In this document: piece after piece, positions 17,201-24,634 of the stretch
Numbering within the stretch: position 1 is the stretch's first letter
Layout of the letters: the number at the start of each line of letters is the position of its first letter
NCBI GenBank assembly: GCA_020638695.1
Contig: JACKIB010000008.1
Span: 124,001-188,000 of the forward strand
DNA: 64,000 nucleotides
From: Planctomycetota bacterium
Lineage (GTDB): Bacteria; Planctomycetota; UBA1135; UBA2386
Direction: 5' to 3'
The notes under the pieces: generated by a model
What the model was told of the DNA's origin: nothing
Seen by the model: the letters and a program-made list of their open reading frames with translations, nothing else
The model's database searches: none
Position numbers and translations under genes: made by a program

Positions 17201-17645
17201 GGGTGGTCCCACCCGCGGCGTCGCCCGGGCGCGCGCTGCTCGGGTGCAGCGGATTGCCTTCGACCTTGGTGGGGCGCCCGTCGGAGCTCTTCACCAGGAT
17301 GCCGGTGCCGATGCCGTGCTGCACGTGGGCGGTGGCGTAGTAGGTCGGGTTGCCAGGTACCAAGTCCTCGGGGCGGATGCCGAACGGCAGGATCTTGGTG
17401 AACGGCTTGCGGCAGCTCGTCATCCCGGCCACGGCGGCGGTCGCGGCGGCGAGTCCGAAGAAGCTGCGCCGCGAGACGTCGTCGAGCACCGGGGGCTCGG
17501 AGTTGCCGGGCGCGAACTCGTCATGGTGTCGCGCGTGGAACGCCGCCGGGTCCTCCAGCTGCTCGACGCTCCGCCAGTAGCCGTCTGAGGGGGCGGGACC
17601 CTGCTCGGGAGCGGAGTTCGAGGTCGGTTCGTGGATCGTGCTCAT
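14283..17645 (-). CDS. actB: Alternative complex III subunit ActB (iron-sulfur, Tat-exported)
   Basis: A 1120-residue periplasmic subunit. A twin-arginine motif SRRSFFG (Arg59-Arg60) precedes a hydrophobic stretch, so it is exported by Tat. The long N-terminal part resembles molybdopterin oxidoreductases but, as in other ActB proteins, should lack the cofactor. The C-terminal 250 residues hold four Cys clusters: CIGCNACVAAC (near 868), CMQCENASCEVVC, CIGTRYCGNNCP and CTYCVQRIN with ACEQSCP, ligands for a [3Fe-4S] and three [4Fe-4S] clusters. A histidine/aspartate-rich insert lies near residues 190-205 and a second His-rich segment near 810-830. The ATG overlaps the actA TGA (ATGA). Confidence 0.95.
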   Translation of the reverse strand: MSTIHEPTSNSAPEQGPAPSDGYWRSVEQLEDPAAFHARHHDEFAPGNSEPPVLDDVSRRSFFGLAAATAAVAGMTSCRKPFTKILPFGIRPEDLVPGNPTYYATAHVQHGIGTGILVKSSDGRPTKVEGNPLHPSSARPGDAAGGTTHLMQAELMNLYDPTRSQHAFTHHVHANEGAKDHGHGGDHGHGGDHDHDHEHAFSVADFAKDWAAHAPKNGEGLHLLMEPTSSPSIHAALNRFRAKNPQAVVHTWSPIHRDAENDATNRLFAAPCTTQYDLSAADVVVSFECDFMGQDGNSVREARDYTTRRRVTSETGAATLSRLYAVESYHSLTGSNADHRFRVRASEIGDVVLALAHELEKLGTKLGVDCSAYQDLAGSLKWNGKPWLPILADDLHKNRGRCALLVGPRLPVHVQVVLHALNHALGNHGKTVKLTKTPEGLAGSCAKSLTELCTALNTGKVKALVILGGNPVYDAPADLGFRSALEKITYSVHLSQYRDETSEVVVKGNGWHVNRAHDLEAWGDILAHDGTATLMQPLIAPLYHGVSVLEMIALLTDGAPEGKLPDAYDLVRSYWKTKATGNFETWWARALHDGVVPNTAAPVLGNAPQPAAITAAVQSNTRAKAGSRGDLEVQFRPSFNMLDGRNANNAWLMELPDPMTKLSWDNAALLSLKTLRECGLKQGELTEFTLGGKKVIAPVWVLPGHADYSVTMTLGYGRRLDADHFRISHGAGFDAYPLRTGASQHLATGATARGTGKQYKLAVTQEHGSMEGRAIVREATVEDYRKHPTFAPDANPLAAAARVHNEAHKRHHKDAAHAPDKEHHAPDKQHGHDLTANDFMRSLWDQKDLPKEYSYKDGNQWGMVIDLNTCIGCNACVAACVSENNIAMVGKDQIAVGREMFWNRIDRYFGSEVESNIKSAGLVPEFNAIPTAENPRVVHQMVPCMQCENASCEVVCPVAATTHSPEGLNDMAYNRCIGTRYCGNNCPYKVRHFNYLDFHGLNGPVPETVKMARNPDVTIRSRGVMEKCTYCVQRINRSKIEAKLDGRRELRDGEVQTACEQSCPTQAITFGNTIDPTSRVAKLKRSNLNYGLLAELNMRPRTTYLAKIRNPHPKLAGNAS

Positions 17646-18298
17646 CGGTGGCAGGCGGAGCAGTGGGTCGGGGGGTTGATCTTCTTCGCAGCGATGAGCT
17701 TCTTGGCCAGCGCTTCGTCGTGCCGGTAGTTCATGTTGGTGATCTCGCTGACCGGGCGGACGTGCTTGGCGGGATCGCGGTGGCACTCGAGGCACCAGCC
17801 CATGCTCAGCGGCTTCTCCTGGCGGACGACCTCCATCTGGTCGACCCGGCCGTGGCAGCTGATGCAACCGACGCCGGCGGTGACGTGGACGGAGTGATCG
17901 AAGTAGGCGTAGTCCGGCAGCATGTGGACCTTGATCCACGGCACCGGGCGGTCTGACTCACCCTTGGCCAGAGCTTCGAAGCTCGCGCGCACGGGGGCGA
18001 GCAGCGGGCTGTCCTTCTTGACCTGCACGTGGCAGTTCATGCAGGTCTGGGTCGGCGGGACGGTGGCGTGCGGACCGCGCTCGACGTTCTGGTGGCAGTA
18101 GCGGCAGTCCATGCCGAACATGCCAGCGTGCAGCTTGTGGTTGTAGGGGACCGGCTGGTCCGGCGCGTAGCCGACCTCGAGGTACCAGGGGGAGAAGTAG
18201 TACCAGACCATGAACACGAGCGTGGGCGCGCCGAGGACGGCGAGCACCGTCGCGACGGCCGGAAGCCGGTTGGTCCACTTGGGGAAGAGCTGGTTCAA
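17642..18298 (-). CDS. actA: Alternative complex III subunit ActA (pentaheme cytochrome c)
   Basis: A 218-residue membrane-anchored multiheme cytochrome: one N-terminal helix (about 13-37) and five heme c motifs, CRYCH (65-69), CMNCH, CISCH, CLECH and CSACH at the extreme C-terminus. This is the expected pentaheme ActA and the first gene of the 12-gene respiratory operon. Translation starts with TTG at 18298, preceded by GAGG eight bases upstream. The 500-base divergent region upstream should contain the operon promoter. Confidence 0.94.
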   Translation of the reverse strand: MNQLFPKWTNRLPAVATVLAVLGAPTLVFMVWYYFSPWYLEVGYAPDQPVPYNHKLHAGMFGMDCRYCHQNVERGPHATVPPTQTCMNCHVQVKKDSPLLAPVRASFEALAKGESDRPVPWIKVHMLPDYAYFDHSVHVTAGVGCISCHGRVDQMEVVRQEKPLSMGWCLECHRDPAKHVRPVSEITNMNYRHDEALAKKLIAAKKINPPTHCSACHR

Positions 18299-18800
18299 GA
18301 GTCCGGCCTCGGTGTTTGGTCGGAAGGTGGGCTAGAGAGCAGGTCAGGATTGTTTCGCCGGACCGCATTGGAGCTGTAAGTCAGCGCCATGAAGAAGGTT
18401 GGGGAACAATCCCGGACGAACTCCGAGCAACGATCCATGCCTGGGGGTGTTTCCGGACCCCGTCGCCTCCCGCTGCGCAGGGCGGGGATCGCCAGGGGGG
18501 GCCCGATCGCGAAGTTCCTAAAAGATCCACCTGAGGTGGTCAATTTCAGTCTCGAAGAAAGTCCCTTCCCCCCATGCCAAGCACGGCTTCCGAGCGAGGT
18601 TCGTCTCGGCCACCCGCGATGCGGCACGCCTGGAGGGTCGCCCCCGCGGACTCGGTCCGGCCGGACCGCCAAGTCGGGTTAGGCTTCAGCCGCGGTGGCG
18701 CCCGCCGCCGACCTCGTCCCATCGTCGCTCGGACCCCCGACAGTTGCCGGGTTCTTCACCGCCAGGTGCGCGGCCCATTGCTAGGATCTCCCCCCCGACC
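18299..18800. promoter_or_regulatory. Divergent intergenic region between act operon and carbamoyltransferase
   Basis: A 502-base non-coding gap between two divergent start codons. It should carry the promoters of the act/caa3 operon (minus) and of the carbamoyltransferase cassette (plus), but I cannot point to convincing -35/-10 boxes. A perfect interrupted palindrome CCACCT-G-AGGTGG lies at 18527-18539 in a locally AT-richer stretch and could be an operator. A run of seven C directly precedes the carbamoyltransferase ATG, so that gene has no purine-rich ribosome site. A 97-codon open frame inside (18389-18682) shows no support. Confidence 0.5.
18527..18539. promoter_or_regulatory. Candidate operator palindrome
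   Basis: CCACCT-G-AGGTGG is a perfect 13-bp inverted repeat in the intergenic region, flanked by AT-richer DNA (AAAAGAT before, TCAATTTCAG after). Its size and location between divergent operons fit a dimeric regulator binding site; no regulator is identified. Confidence 0.35.
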
Positions 18801-20636
18801 ATGCCGACCCACATCCTTGGCATCTCAGCCTTCTACCACGACTCGGCGGCCTGCCTGGTGCGCGACGGAGAGGTGGTGGCCGCGGCGCAAGAGGAGCGTT
18901 TCACCCGCAAGAAGCACGATCCGGACTTCCCCAGCGAGGCGGTGAAGTTCTGTCTGGAGCAGGGCGGGATCGACCTCTCGTCGATCGACTACGTCGGGTT
19001 CTATGACAAGCCGCTGCTCAAGTTCGACCGCTTGCTGGAGACCTACCTCGCGTTCGCGCCGCGCGGCTACGCGTCGTTTGCCAAAGCGATGCCCGTCTGG
19101 CTGGGAGAGAAGCTGCACATCCCGCGGGTGCTGACCCGGCACTTGGGAGGCAAGCCCAAGAACCGCTACGTGTTCACCGAGCACCACGAGAGTCACGCGG
19201 CGAGCGCGTTCTTTCCGTCGCCGTTCGAGAACGCTGCGGTGTTGACGATGGACGGGGTCGGCGAGTGGGCAACCACCAGCATCGCCAGCGGCGAGGGCAA
19301 CAAGCTGCGGATGCTCAAGGAGATCCGATTCCCGCACTCGCTCGGCCTGCTGTACTCGGCGTTCACCTACTACTGCGGGTTCCGGGTCAACTCGGGCGAG
19401 TACAAGCTCATGGGGCTCGCACCGTACGGCGAGCCGCGCTTCGTCGATCGGATGATGGAGAACCTGATCGATCTCAAGGAGGACGGCAGCTACCGGCTCA
19501 ACCTCGAGTACTTCGAGTACCCCGTGGGTCTCCGGATGACCGGGGCGCGGATGGCGGAGCTGTTCGGCCAACCCGAGCGCAAGTCCGAGTCTGATCTGAC
19601 GCAGTTCCACATGGATGTGGCGGCCTCGGTGCAGAAGGTGACCGAGGAGGTGGTGTTGCGCACCGTGCGGTACGCCCATCAGCTGACTGGTCACGACAAC
19701 CTGTGCCTCGCCGGTGGTGTCGCGCTCAACTGTGTCGGCAACGGCCGAATCCTGCGCGAAGGACCGTTCCGCAACGTGTGGATCCAGCCGGCTTCGGGTG
19801 ATGCCGGGGGCGCTCTCGGAGCCGCCATGTTCATCTGGCATCACTTGATGAACAAGCCGCGCCAGGTAGTCGGTGCCGACACCCAGCGTGGCAGCTTGCT
19901 CGGGCCGCGGTTCCGCAACAGTGAGATCCGAGCCTTGTTGGACCGCGAGAAGGTCGAGTACGAGGCGTACGAGGGCGATGAAGCGGCGTTGACCGACCGA
20001 GTCGCGGAGCTGATCGCCGACGAGAACGTGATCGGCTGGTTCCAGGGCCCGATGGAGTTCGGGCCGCGTGCGCTCGGTTCGCGCAGCATCATCGGCGACG
20101 CACGGTCGCCGCGGATGCAGAGCGTGATGAACCTCAAGATCAAGTTCCGCGAGTCGTTCCGCCCGTTCGCGCCGATCGTACTCCGCGAAGATGCGCCAGA
20201 GTACTTCCAGATCGAGGCCGATCAGGAGAGTCCGTACATGCTGATCGTGGCGCCGGTGCGCGAGTCGATCCGCAAGCAGGTCGATCCGGGCAAGCGTGGT
20301 CTCGAGAAGTTGAGCCAACAACGATCTACCGTACCGGCGGTGACCCACGTCGACTACTCGGCGCGGGTCCAGACGGTCGACGAGTCGCGGAACCCACGGC
20401 TCACCGCGCTGCTACGGCGCTTCAAGGCACGCACCGGATGTCCGGTGCTGATCAACACCAGCTTCAACGTCCGCGGCGAACCGATCGTGTGCGATCCCGC
20501 CAACGCGCTGCGCTGCTTCTGGGGCACCGAGATGGACGTGCTGGTGCTCGAGGACTTCGTGATCTGCCGCAAGACCCAGAAGAACGCTCCCAAGGTGGAC
20601 CGGAAGGAGTACCTTTCGGCGTTCGCACTCGACTGA
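18801..20636 (+). CDS. Carbamoyltransferase (NodU/CmcH/SxtI family)
   Basis: A 611-residue ASKHA-fold carbamoyltransferase that would transfer a carbamoyl group from carbamoyl phosphate (via an adenylate) to a hydroxyl of an unknown acceptor. N-terminal motif ILGISAFYHDSAACLV, the catalytic-region HHESHAASAFFPSPFENA, LAGGVALNCVGNG and the C-terminal LINTSFNVRGEPIVC are all family-typical and intact. The start at 18801 is chosen because homologs begin immediately before ILGISAFYHDSA; the frame is open further upstream. The next two genes (SxtJ-like, DUF5989) follow within 3 and 24 bases, reproducing the sxtI-sxtJ-sxtK order known from saxitoxin loci and widespread in unrelated bacteria. Acceptor probably an exopolysaccharide or lipid-linked glycan (inference). 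Confidence 0.93.
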   Translation: MPTHILGISAFYHDSAACLVRDGEVVAAAQEERFTRKKHDPDFPSEAVKFCLEQGGIDLSSIDYVGFYDKPLLKFDRLLETYLAFAPRGYASFAKAMPVWLGEKLHIPRVLTRHLGGKPKNRYVFTEHHESHAASAFFPSPFENAAVLTMDGVGEWATTSIASGEGNKLRMLKEIRFPHSLGLLYSAFTYYCGFRVNSGEYKLMGLAPYGEPRFVDRMMENLIDLKEDGSYRLNLEYFEYPVGLRMTGARMAELFGQPERKSESDLTQFHMDVAASVQKVTEEVVLRTVRYAHQLTGHDNLCLAGGVALNCVGNGRILREGPFRNVWIQPASGDAGGALGAAMFIWHHLMNKPRQVVGADTQRGSLLGPRFRNSEIRALLDREKVEYEAYEGDEAALTDRVAELIADENVIGWFQGPMEFGPRALGSRSIIGDARSPRMQSVMNLKIKFRESFRPFAPIVLREDAPEYFQIEADQESPYMLIVAPVRESIRKQVDPGKRGLEKLSQQRSTVPAVTHVDYSARVQTVDESRNPRLTALLRRFKARTGCPVLINTSFNVRGEPIVCDPANALRCFWGTEMDVLVLEDFVICRKTQKNAPKVDRKEYLSAFALD

Positions 20637-20638
20637 TC

Positions 20639-21103
20639 ATGATCAAGCTCGATCTTCGTCCCGATCCGTCCAAGCTGCGGCAGTTCGGTTTCTTCGGACT
20701 GTTCGGCTTCCCGATGATCGCCGTGGTAATCGGCAAGATGGTGACACGGTCCAGCTTGTCCGAAATGGCGAGCACGGTGTTCGCGGGCACCGCGCCGTGG
20801 TGGGTGTACGCGGTCGGCGCGCTGGGTGTGGTCTGTGGGCTGCTCGCCGCGGTAGCCCCACCGCTGCTGCGCCCGATCTACGTGCTGGCGATGCTGCTCG
20901 CGGTGCCGATCGGGCTGGTGTTGTCGGCCGTGCTGCTGCGCGCCATCTACTACTTGCTGTTCACGCCGATCGCGTGGGTGTTCCGCCTGCGTGGGCGGGA
21001 CGCGATGCACCGCAAGCTCGAGCCGGAACTCGCCAGCTACTGGCAAGACCACCGCGATGTTACGCGGCCCCGAGCACCTGCGAGCTACTTCCGCTTGTAC
21101 TGA
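20639..21103 (+). CDS. SxtJ-like membrane protein
   Basis: A 154-residue membrane protein with three or four hydrophobic segments (about 18-36, 56-78, 85-115) and a polar tail ending SYFRLY. It begins two bases after the carbamoyltransferase stop. The sequence pattern (short charged N-terminus, QFGFFGLFGFPMIAVV, then RAIYYLLFTPIAWVFRL) fits the SxtJ family, whose members accompany NodU-type carbamoyltransferases. Biochemical role is unknown; a membrane docking partner for the carbamoyltransferase is a reasonable inference. Confidence 0.82.
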   Translation: MIKLDLRPDPSKLRQFGFFGLFGFPMIAVVIGKMVTRSSLSEMASTVFAGTAPWWVYAVGALGVVCGLLAAVAPPLLRPIYVLAMLLAVPIGLVLSAVLLRAIYYLLFTPIAWVFRLRGRDAMHRKLEPELASYWQDHRDVTRPRAPASYFRLY

Positions 21104-21126
21104 CCGACCGCTCTTCGAACCCTCCG

Positions 21127-21324
21127 ATGACTGACAACGACGACTCCTTCGAACAGGCTTCCCAGTCCGCGCAGGGTGGTGGGCTGTTTTCCGACCTGTG
21201 GGCGTTCATGGCCGAGAACGCCAAGTGGTGGCTGATCCCGATCGTGGTGGTGCTCGGCCTGCTCGGCGTGTTGCTGGTGCTGGGTGCGACCGGCGCGGCG
21301 CCGTTCATCTACACGCTGTTCTGA
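21127..21324 (+). CDS. DUF5989 family small membrane protein (SxtK-like)
   Basis: A 65-residue protein with an acidic N-terminus, an amphipathic segment FSDLWAFMAENAKWWLIP and one membrane helix, ending with FIYTLF. This is the typical form of DUF5989, the small third member of the carbamoyltransferase/SxtJ cassette. It starts 23 bases after the SxtJ-like stop. Function unknown. Confidence 0.85.
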   Translation: MTDNDDSFEQASQSAQGGGLFSDLWAFMAENAKWWLIPIVVVLGLLGVLLVLGATGAAPFIYTLF

Positions 21325-21527
21325 TCCGAGGCGCCCACCGGCGCGTTGGATCCGTCGGTCTCCCGGGGCCCGTTCCACGGGGCTCGGGGGCCGCATTCCC
21401 GGTGCCAGCGGCGAGTCCGGTGCAGGATGTCGAAGCACCATGCAGCGGCGTGGGAATCCTCGACAGTCGCATCAAGTTGGCTCTGTGCGGTGCTCGATAT
21501 CTGAGCACTACTTCAAAGGGGCACAGC

Positions 21528-22391
21528 TTGAGAGACCACGGACTGGACACCTACCTGGCGGACATCAACGAAGTGCCGCTGCTCGCCGCCGAGGAGGAGA
21601 TCGCCCTCGCAGTGCGCATCGGGCAGGGTGACGCAGAGGCGCGTGAGCACATGATCCGTGCGAACCTGCGTCTGGTGGTTTCGATCGCCAAGAACTACGT
21701 GAACCGTGGGCTCACGTTCATGGACCTCATCGAGGAGGGGAACATCGGCCTGATGAAGGCGGTCGAGAAGTTCGATCCCGCGGCGGGCTGCCGGTTCTCG
21801 ACCTACGCGACGTGGTGGATCAAACAGGGCATCCGGCGGGCGCTGGTCAACAGCGTCAAGACGGTGCGGGTGCCGTCGTACATGTCGGAGATCGTCTCGC
21901 GCTGGAAGACCATGGCGATGGAGCTCAACTACCGCCTCGGGCGGGCGCCGACTTCGGCGGAGATCGCCGAAGAGCTGGGTCTGCCGCACTCCAACTGGAA
22001 CGTGGTGCGCGAGACCGTGCTCTCGAACTCGCAGCCGGTGCACTCGATGAACGAGGACGCCTCGTCGGTGTTCACCGACATGCTCGAGGACCCGCGCACC
22101 AAGACACCGGAGGAGGAGATCTTCACCAACCTCGAGCAACAGCGCCTGGCCGAGCTTCTGGAGGCGATCGATGCGCGCGAGGCGGCGATCCTCCGGATGC
22201 GCTACGGCCTGTCGACCGGCACCGCGATGACGCTGAAGGCGATCGGTGACGAACTCGGGTTGACGCGCGAGCGGGTGCGGCAGATGGAGCAAGAGGCGCT
22301 GCGCAAGCTGCACGGCACGATGGCGCAGGAGTTCGGTCAGGAGGATCGGGAGTTCGTCCCGCCCCCGCGCAAGCGCCGGCGCAGCGTGTGA
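21528..22391 (+). CDS. RNA polymerase sigma-70 factor (RpoD/RpoS-like, no region 1.1)
   Basis: A 287-residue group-1/2 sigma factor. Region 1.2 begins LDTYLADINEVPLLAAEEE; region 2 contains NLRLVVSIAKNY and the -10 recognition segment STYATWWIKQGIRRAL; region 3 follows; region 4 has GLTRERVRQMEQEALRKL, the -35-binding helix-turn-helix. Region 1.1 and the large non-conserved insert of housekeeping RpoD are absent. The start is inferred as TTG at 21528 because AAAGGGG lies six bases upstream and homology begins there; the frame is open upstream without a better candidate. Ends four bases before the convergent metallophosphoesterase stop. Probably an alternative or secondary general sigma factor. 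Confidence 0.88.
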   Translation: MRDHGLDTYLADINEVPLLAAEEEIALAVRIGQGDAEAREHMIRANLRLVVSIAKNYVNRGLTFMDLIEEGNIGLMKAVEKFDPAAGCRFSTYATWWIKQGIRRALVNSVKTVRVPSYMSEIVSRWKTMAMELNYRLGRAPTSAEIAEELGLPHSNWNVVRETVLSNSQPVHSMNEDASSVFTDMLEDPRTKTPEEEIFTNLEQQRLAELLEAIDAREAAILRMRYGLSTGTAMTLKAIGDELGLTRERVRQMEQEALRKLHGTMAQEFGQEDREFVPPPRKRRRSV

Positions 22392-22395
22392 TTCG

Positions 22396-23136
22396 TCAGA
22401 CGCCGAGCGCCAGCCGGTTTGCCAACACGGGGGGCAGCCCGGCGGCGAGGATCTTCCGCTGGGCGCTCGTGATGTCGTACGCAACCCGCCGAATGCTGGC
22501 CTCGCCGGTGACGGTATCGAAGATCGCGTAGGCAGCGCGCGGATCTTCATCGCGCGGTTGGCCCACGCTGCCGACGTTCATCAGCACCTTGGCGCTCGGC
22601 TTGGTCATCGCGTGGACCTCCGGGCTGAACACCACGTGGACGTCATCCGCATCGGCGGAAGACTGCAGGTAGATCGCCGGTACGTGTGAGTGACCGACGA
22701 AGCAGACGTGGGTTCGTTGGTGGCGCAGCGAATCCTTGGCCTCGACGATGCTCATCACGTAGCCGAATTGGTCGGGCTGGTGCAGGGTGCCGTGCACGAC
22801 CGTGTATTCCGCCCGCTCGACCAGCAGTGGAAGTTGGCGCAGGAATTCCAGGTCTTCGGTGCGGAGTCGTGCGCGCGTCCACTCGACCGCTTGCCTGGCG
22901 TACGGGTTGAAGTACTCCGTGGAGAGCTGACCGACTACCGCGGCGTCGTGGTTGCCGATGCAGATGGTGCAGTTGAGCTCGCGAATCAGGTCGATGCACT
23001 CGGAGGGTTCGGCACCGTAGCCGACGATGTCACCCACCTGCACCCAGTGGTCGACCCCCTCCTCGCGGACTTTGGCCACGACCACCTCGAGAGCATCCAT
23101 GTTGCCGTGGACATCGCCGAGGATTCCGATCCGCAT
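22396..23136 (-). CDS. Calcineurin-like metallophosphoesterase
   Basis: A 246-residue cytosolic phosphoesterase of the YfcE/ApaH-like group. The dinuclear metal motifs are intact: GDVHGN (7-12), GDIVGYG, GNHDAAV and FVGHSHVPA. Such proteins hydrolyse phosphodiesters or dinucleoside polyphosphates; the actual substrate cannot be read from sequence. ATG 23136 lies one base after the stop of the upstream membrane-protein gene, so they share a transcript. Confidence 0.9.
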   Translation of the reverse strand: MRIGILGDVHGNMDALEVVVAKVREEGVDHWVQVGDIVGYGAEPSECIDLIRELNCTICIGNHDAAVVGQLSTEYFNPYARQAVEWTRARLRTEDLEFLRQLPLLVERAEYTVVHGTLHQPDQFGYVMSIVEAKDSLRHQRTHVCFVGHSHVPAIYLQSSADADDVHVVFSPEVHAMTKPSAKVLMNVGSVGQPRDEDPRAAYAIFDTVTGEASIRRVAYDITSAQRKILAAGLPPVLANRLALGV

Positions 23137-23137
23137 G

Positions 23138-23788
23138 TCAGTTCCGTAGTCGGTAGTGTCGCAACGCGAGGGACAGGACCAGACCGCCCGCGCTCGCCAG
23201 TACAGTGGAAACGATGCCGCGAAGTCCGTCGGAAGCGAGGGAGTTTTCCGGCTCGGCCGAGCTCGGGCCGACGTGGCAGAGTACGGCGCTGGACACGACG
23301 ATCCACCCCAGGGTGATGGACGAAGTCGACCACGGGAGTAGCCGCACCGCAGGGGTCAGGGCAGAGGTCGCGAGCAGGAAGCTCAGGGGGTTCACGAGGC
23401 ACGACGCGGGCAGGTGGGCTTGGGTAGATAAAATCCGCTCTACCGTATACGAGACGGCGGCCCCAATGGCGAGCACGGTGCAGCCGTAGCCGAGAGTTCC
23501 CAGCCAGACAGCCAACACCTCTTCCCACGGACGTCGAGCCACGCGAGTCAGGAGCGTCCATCCGTCCCCTTCGCGGGCAAGGCGCTCGACCAACGGAAGG
23601 CACCCGAGCATCGCGAGCCAAAGCGCCTGCACGCTGCTCCAGTAGAAGGGAACCCCCTGTCGGGCGAAGAAGCTCGGCTCCTGGAGCTTGGTCACCAGCG
23701 GCCACGCGAACAATATCAAGAACGGCCACGGACCGAGGGTACGCGCCAATCCCAGGGTCTGCAGGATGCTGAGGCGCACCACGAACAT
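23138..23788 (-). CDS. Six-helix membrane protein, unknown
   Basis: A 216-residue hydrophobic protein with about six membrane segments; not recognised. The arrangement, with a helix, a Pro-rich first loop and hydrophobic pairs, resembles a half-size ABC-2-type permease, but no ATPase subunit is nearby. It is cotranscribed with the metallophosphoesterase (one base between genes). Start taken as ATG 23788; the open frame continues upstream but into the promoter region of parA on the other strand. Confidence 0.65.
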   Translation of the reverse strand: MFVVRLSILQTLGLARTLGPWPFLILFAWPLVTKLQEPSFFARQGVPFYWSSVQALWLAMLGCLPLVERLAREGDGWTLLTRVARRPWEEVLAVWLGTLGYGCTVLAIGAAVSYTVERILSTQAHLPASCLVNPLSFLLATSALTPAVRLLPWSTSSITLGWIVVSSAVLCHVGPSSAEPENSLASDGLRGIVSTVLASAGGLVLSLALRHYRLRN

Positions 23789-23908
23789 GGGGCCGCAAGA
23801 TGGCGCCCTGTCCCCTCGTGAGCCAGCTCTTTTTCTGGCAGTCCCTTCCGTGCCAGGGGCACTCGGGCTACACCACACCGCGATGGCGGCTTGGGTGGGT
23901 GTCGGTCC

Positions 23909-24634
23909 GTGAGGTCCATCGCACTGGCGAACCAGAAGGGCGGGGTTGGCAAGACCACCACCGCGATTCACCTCGCCCATGGCCTCACTCTGGCCGGTCA
24001 GCGGACGGTCCTGTTCGACCTCGACCCGCAGGGCAACGCGACCCTGGCGATGCAGGGTATGGATGACGGGGGTCACGACCCCACGGGTGCGTTCGCCCCG
24101 CTGCGGCCGCTCGGTCCAGACCTGTGGATCCTCCCGTCCCCGGGGGCGGAACGGGTCGTGCCACGAACCGCCCAGCTCGATGTGCGGCGCCTCGTACAGC
24201 TGGCGGACTCGCTCGCCAGTGAGGGGGTCGACTGGCTGGTCATCGACTGCCCGCCGCGAATGGACGCGTGGGGATGGGCGGGCCTGCAGCTGTCCCAAGA
24301 GGTGCTGATTCCGGTGCCACCGGAGTTCTTTCCCATGCACGGGCTGTCACAGATGGTGGCTACCCTGCGGGAGGCCGCAGCCGAGTTCCCCGGCCGCGCG
24401 GGGCTCATGGGCTACTTGGTTACTATGCTCGATCCACGAGAATCGGTCGCCCTCGAGGTCCTCGAGGACTTGCGAGAGAACCTCGGGGATCGGTTGCTGA
24501 GCACGCTGGTCTACAGAGATCCCCGTCTGGTGGAAGCCGCCAGCCACGGGGAAACCGTGTTTCGCTACAATGTGTTCTCGAAGGGTGCTCGCGCCTACGG
24601 CGAGCTGGTGCGGGAGGTGATGTATGGTCGGTAG
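23909..24634 (+). CDS. parA: ParA/Soj chromosome-partitioning ATPase
   Basis: A 241-residue ParA with deviant Walker A QKGGVGKTTTAIHL near the N-terminus, Walker A' DLDPQGNATLA and Walker B WLVIDCPPRM. With ParB it segregates the origin region. The start is placed at GTG 23909, since ParA proteins begin just before the SIALANQKGG stretch; a TTG at 23891 in the same frame is possible. It overlaps parB by 11 bases. The closing helix-rich region is typical of chromosomal, not plasmid type Ib, ParA proteins. Confidence 0.93.
   Translation: MRSIALANQKGGVGKTTTAIHLAHGLTLAGQRTVLFDLDPQGNATLAMQGMDDGGHDPTGAFAPLRPLGPDLWILPSPGAERVVPRTAQLDVRRLVQLADSLASEGVDWLVIDCPPRMDAWGWAGLQLSQEVLIPVPPEFFPMHGLSQMVATLREAAAEFPGRAGLMGYLVTMLDPRESVALEVLEDLRENLGDRLLSTLVYRDPRLVEAASHGETVFRYNVFSKGARAYGELVREVMYGR

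Noticed and set aside
14097..17588. Long open frame (about 1160 codons) on plus, opposite actB
   Set aside because: Antisense to a well-supported iron-sulfur subunit; composition (Val/Gly/Arg/His) is that of complementary GC-rich codons and no domain is visible.
18389..18682. 97-codon open frame in the act upstream region
   Set aside because: No signal, no domain, in a region expected to contain promoters.
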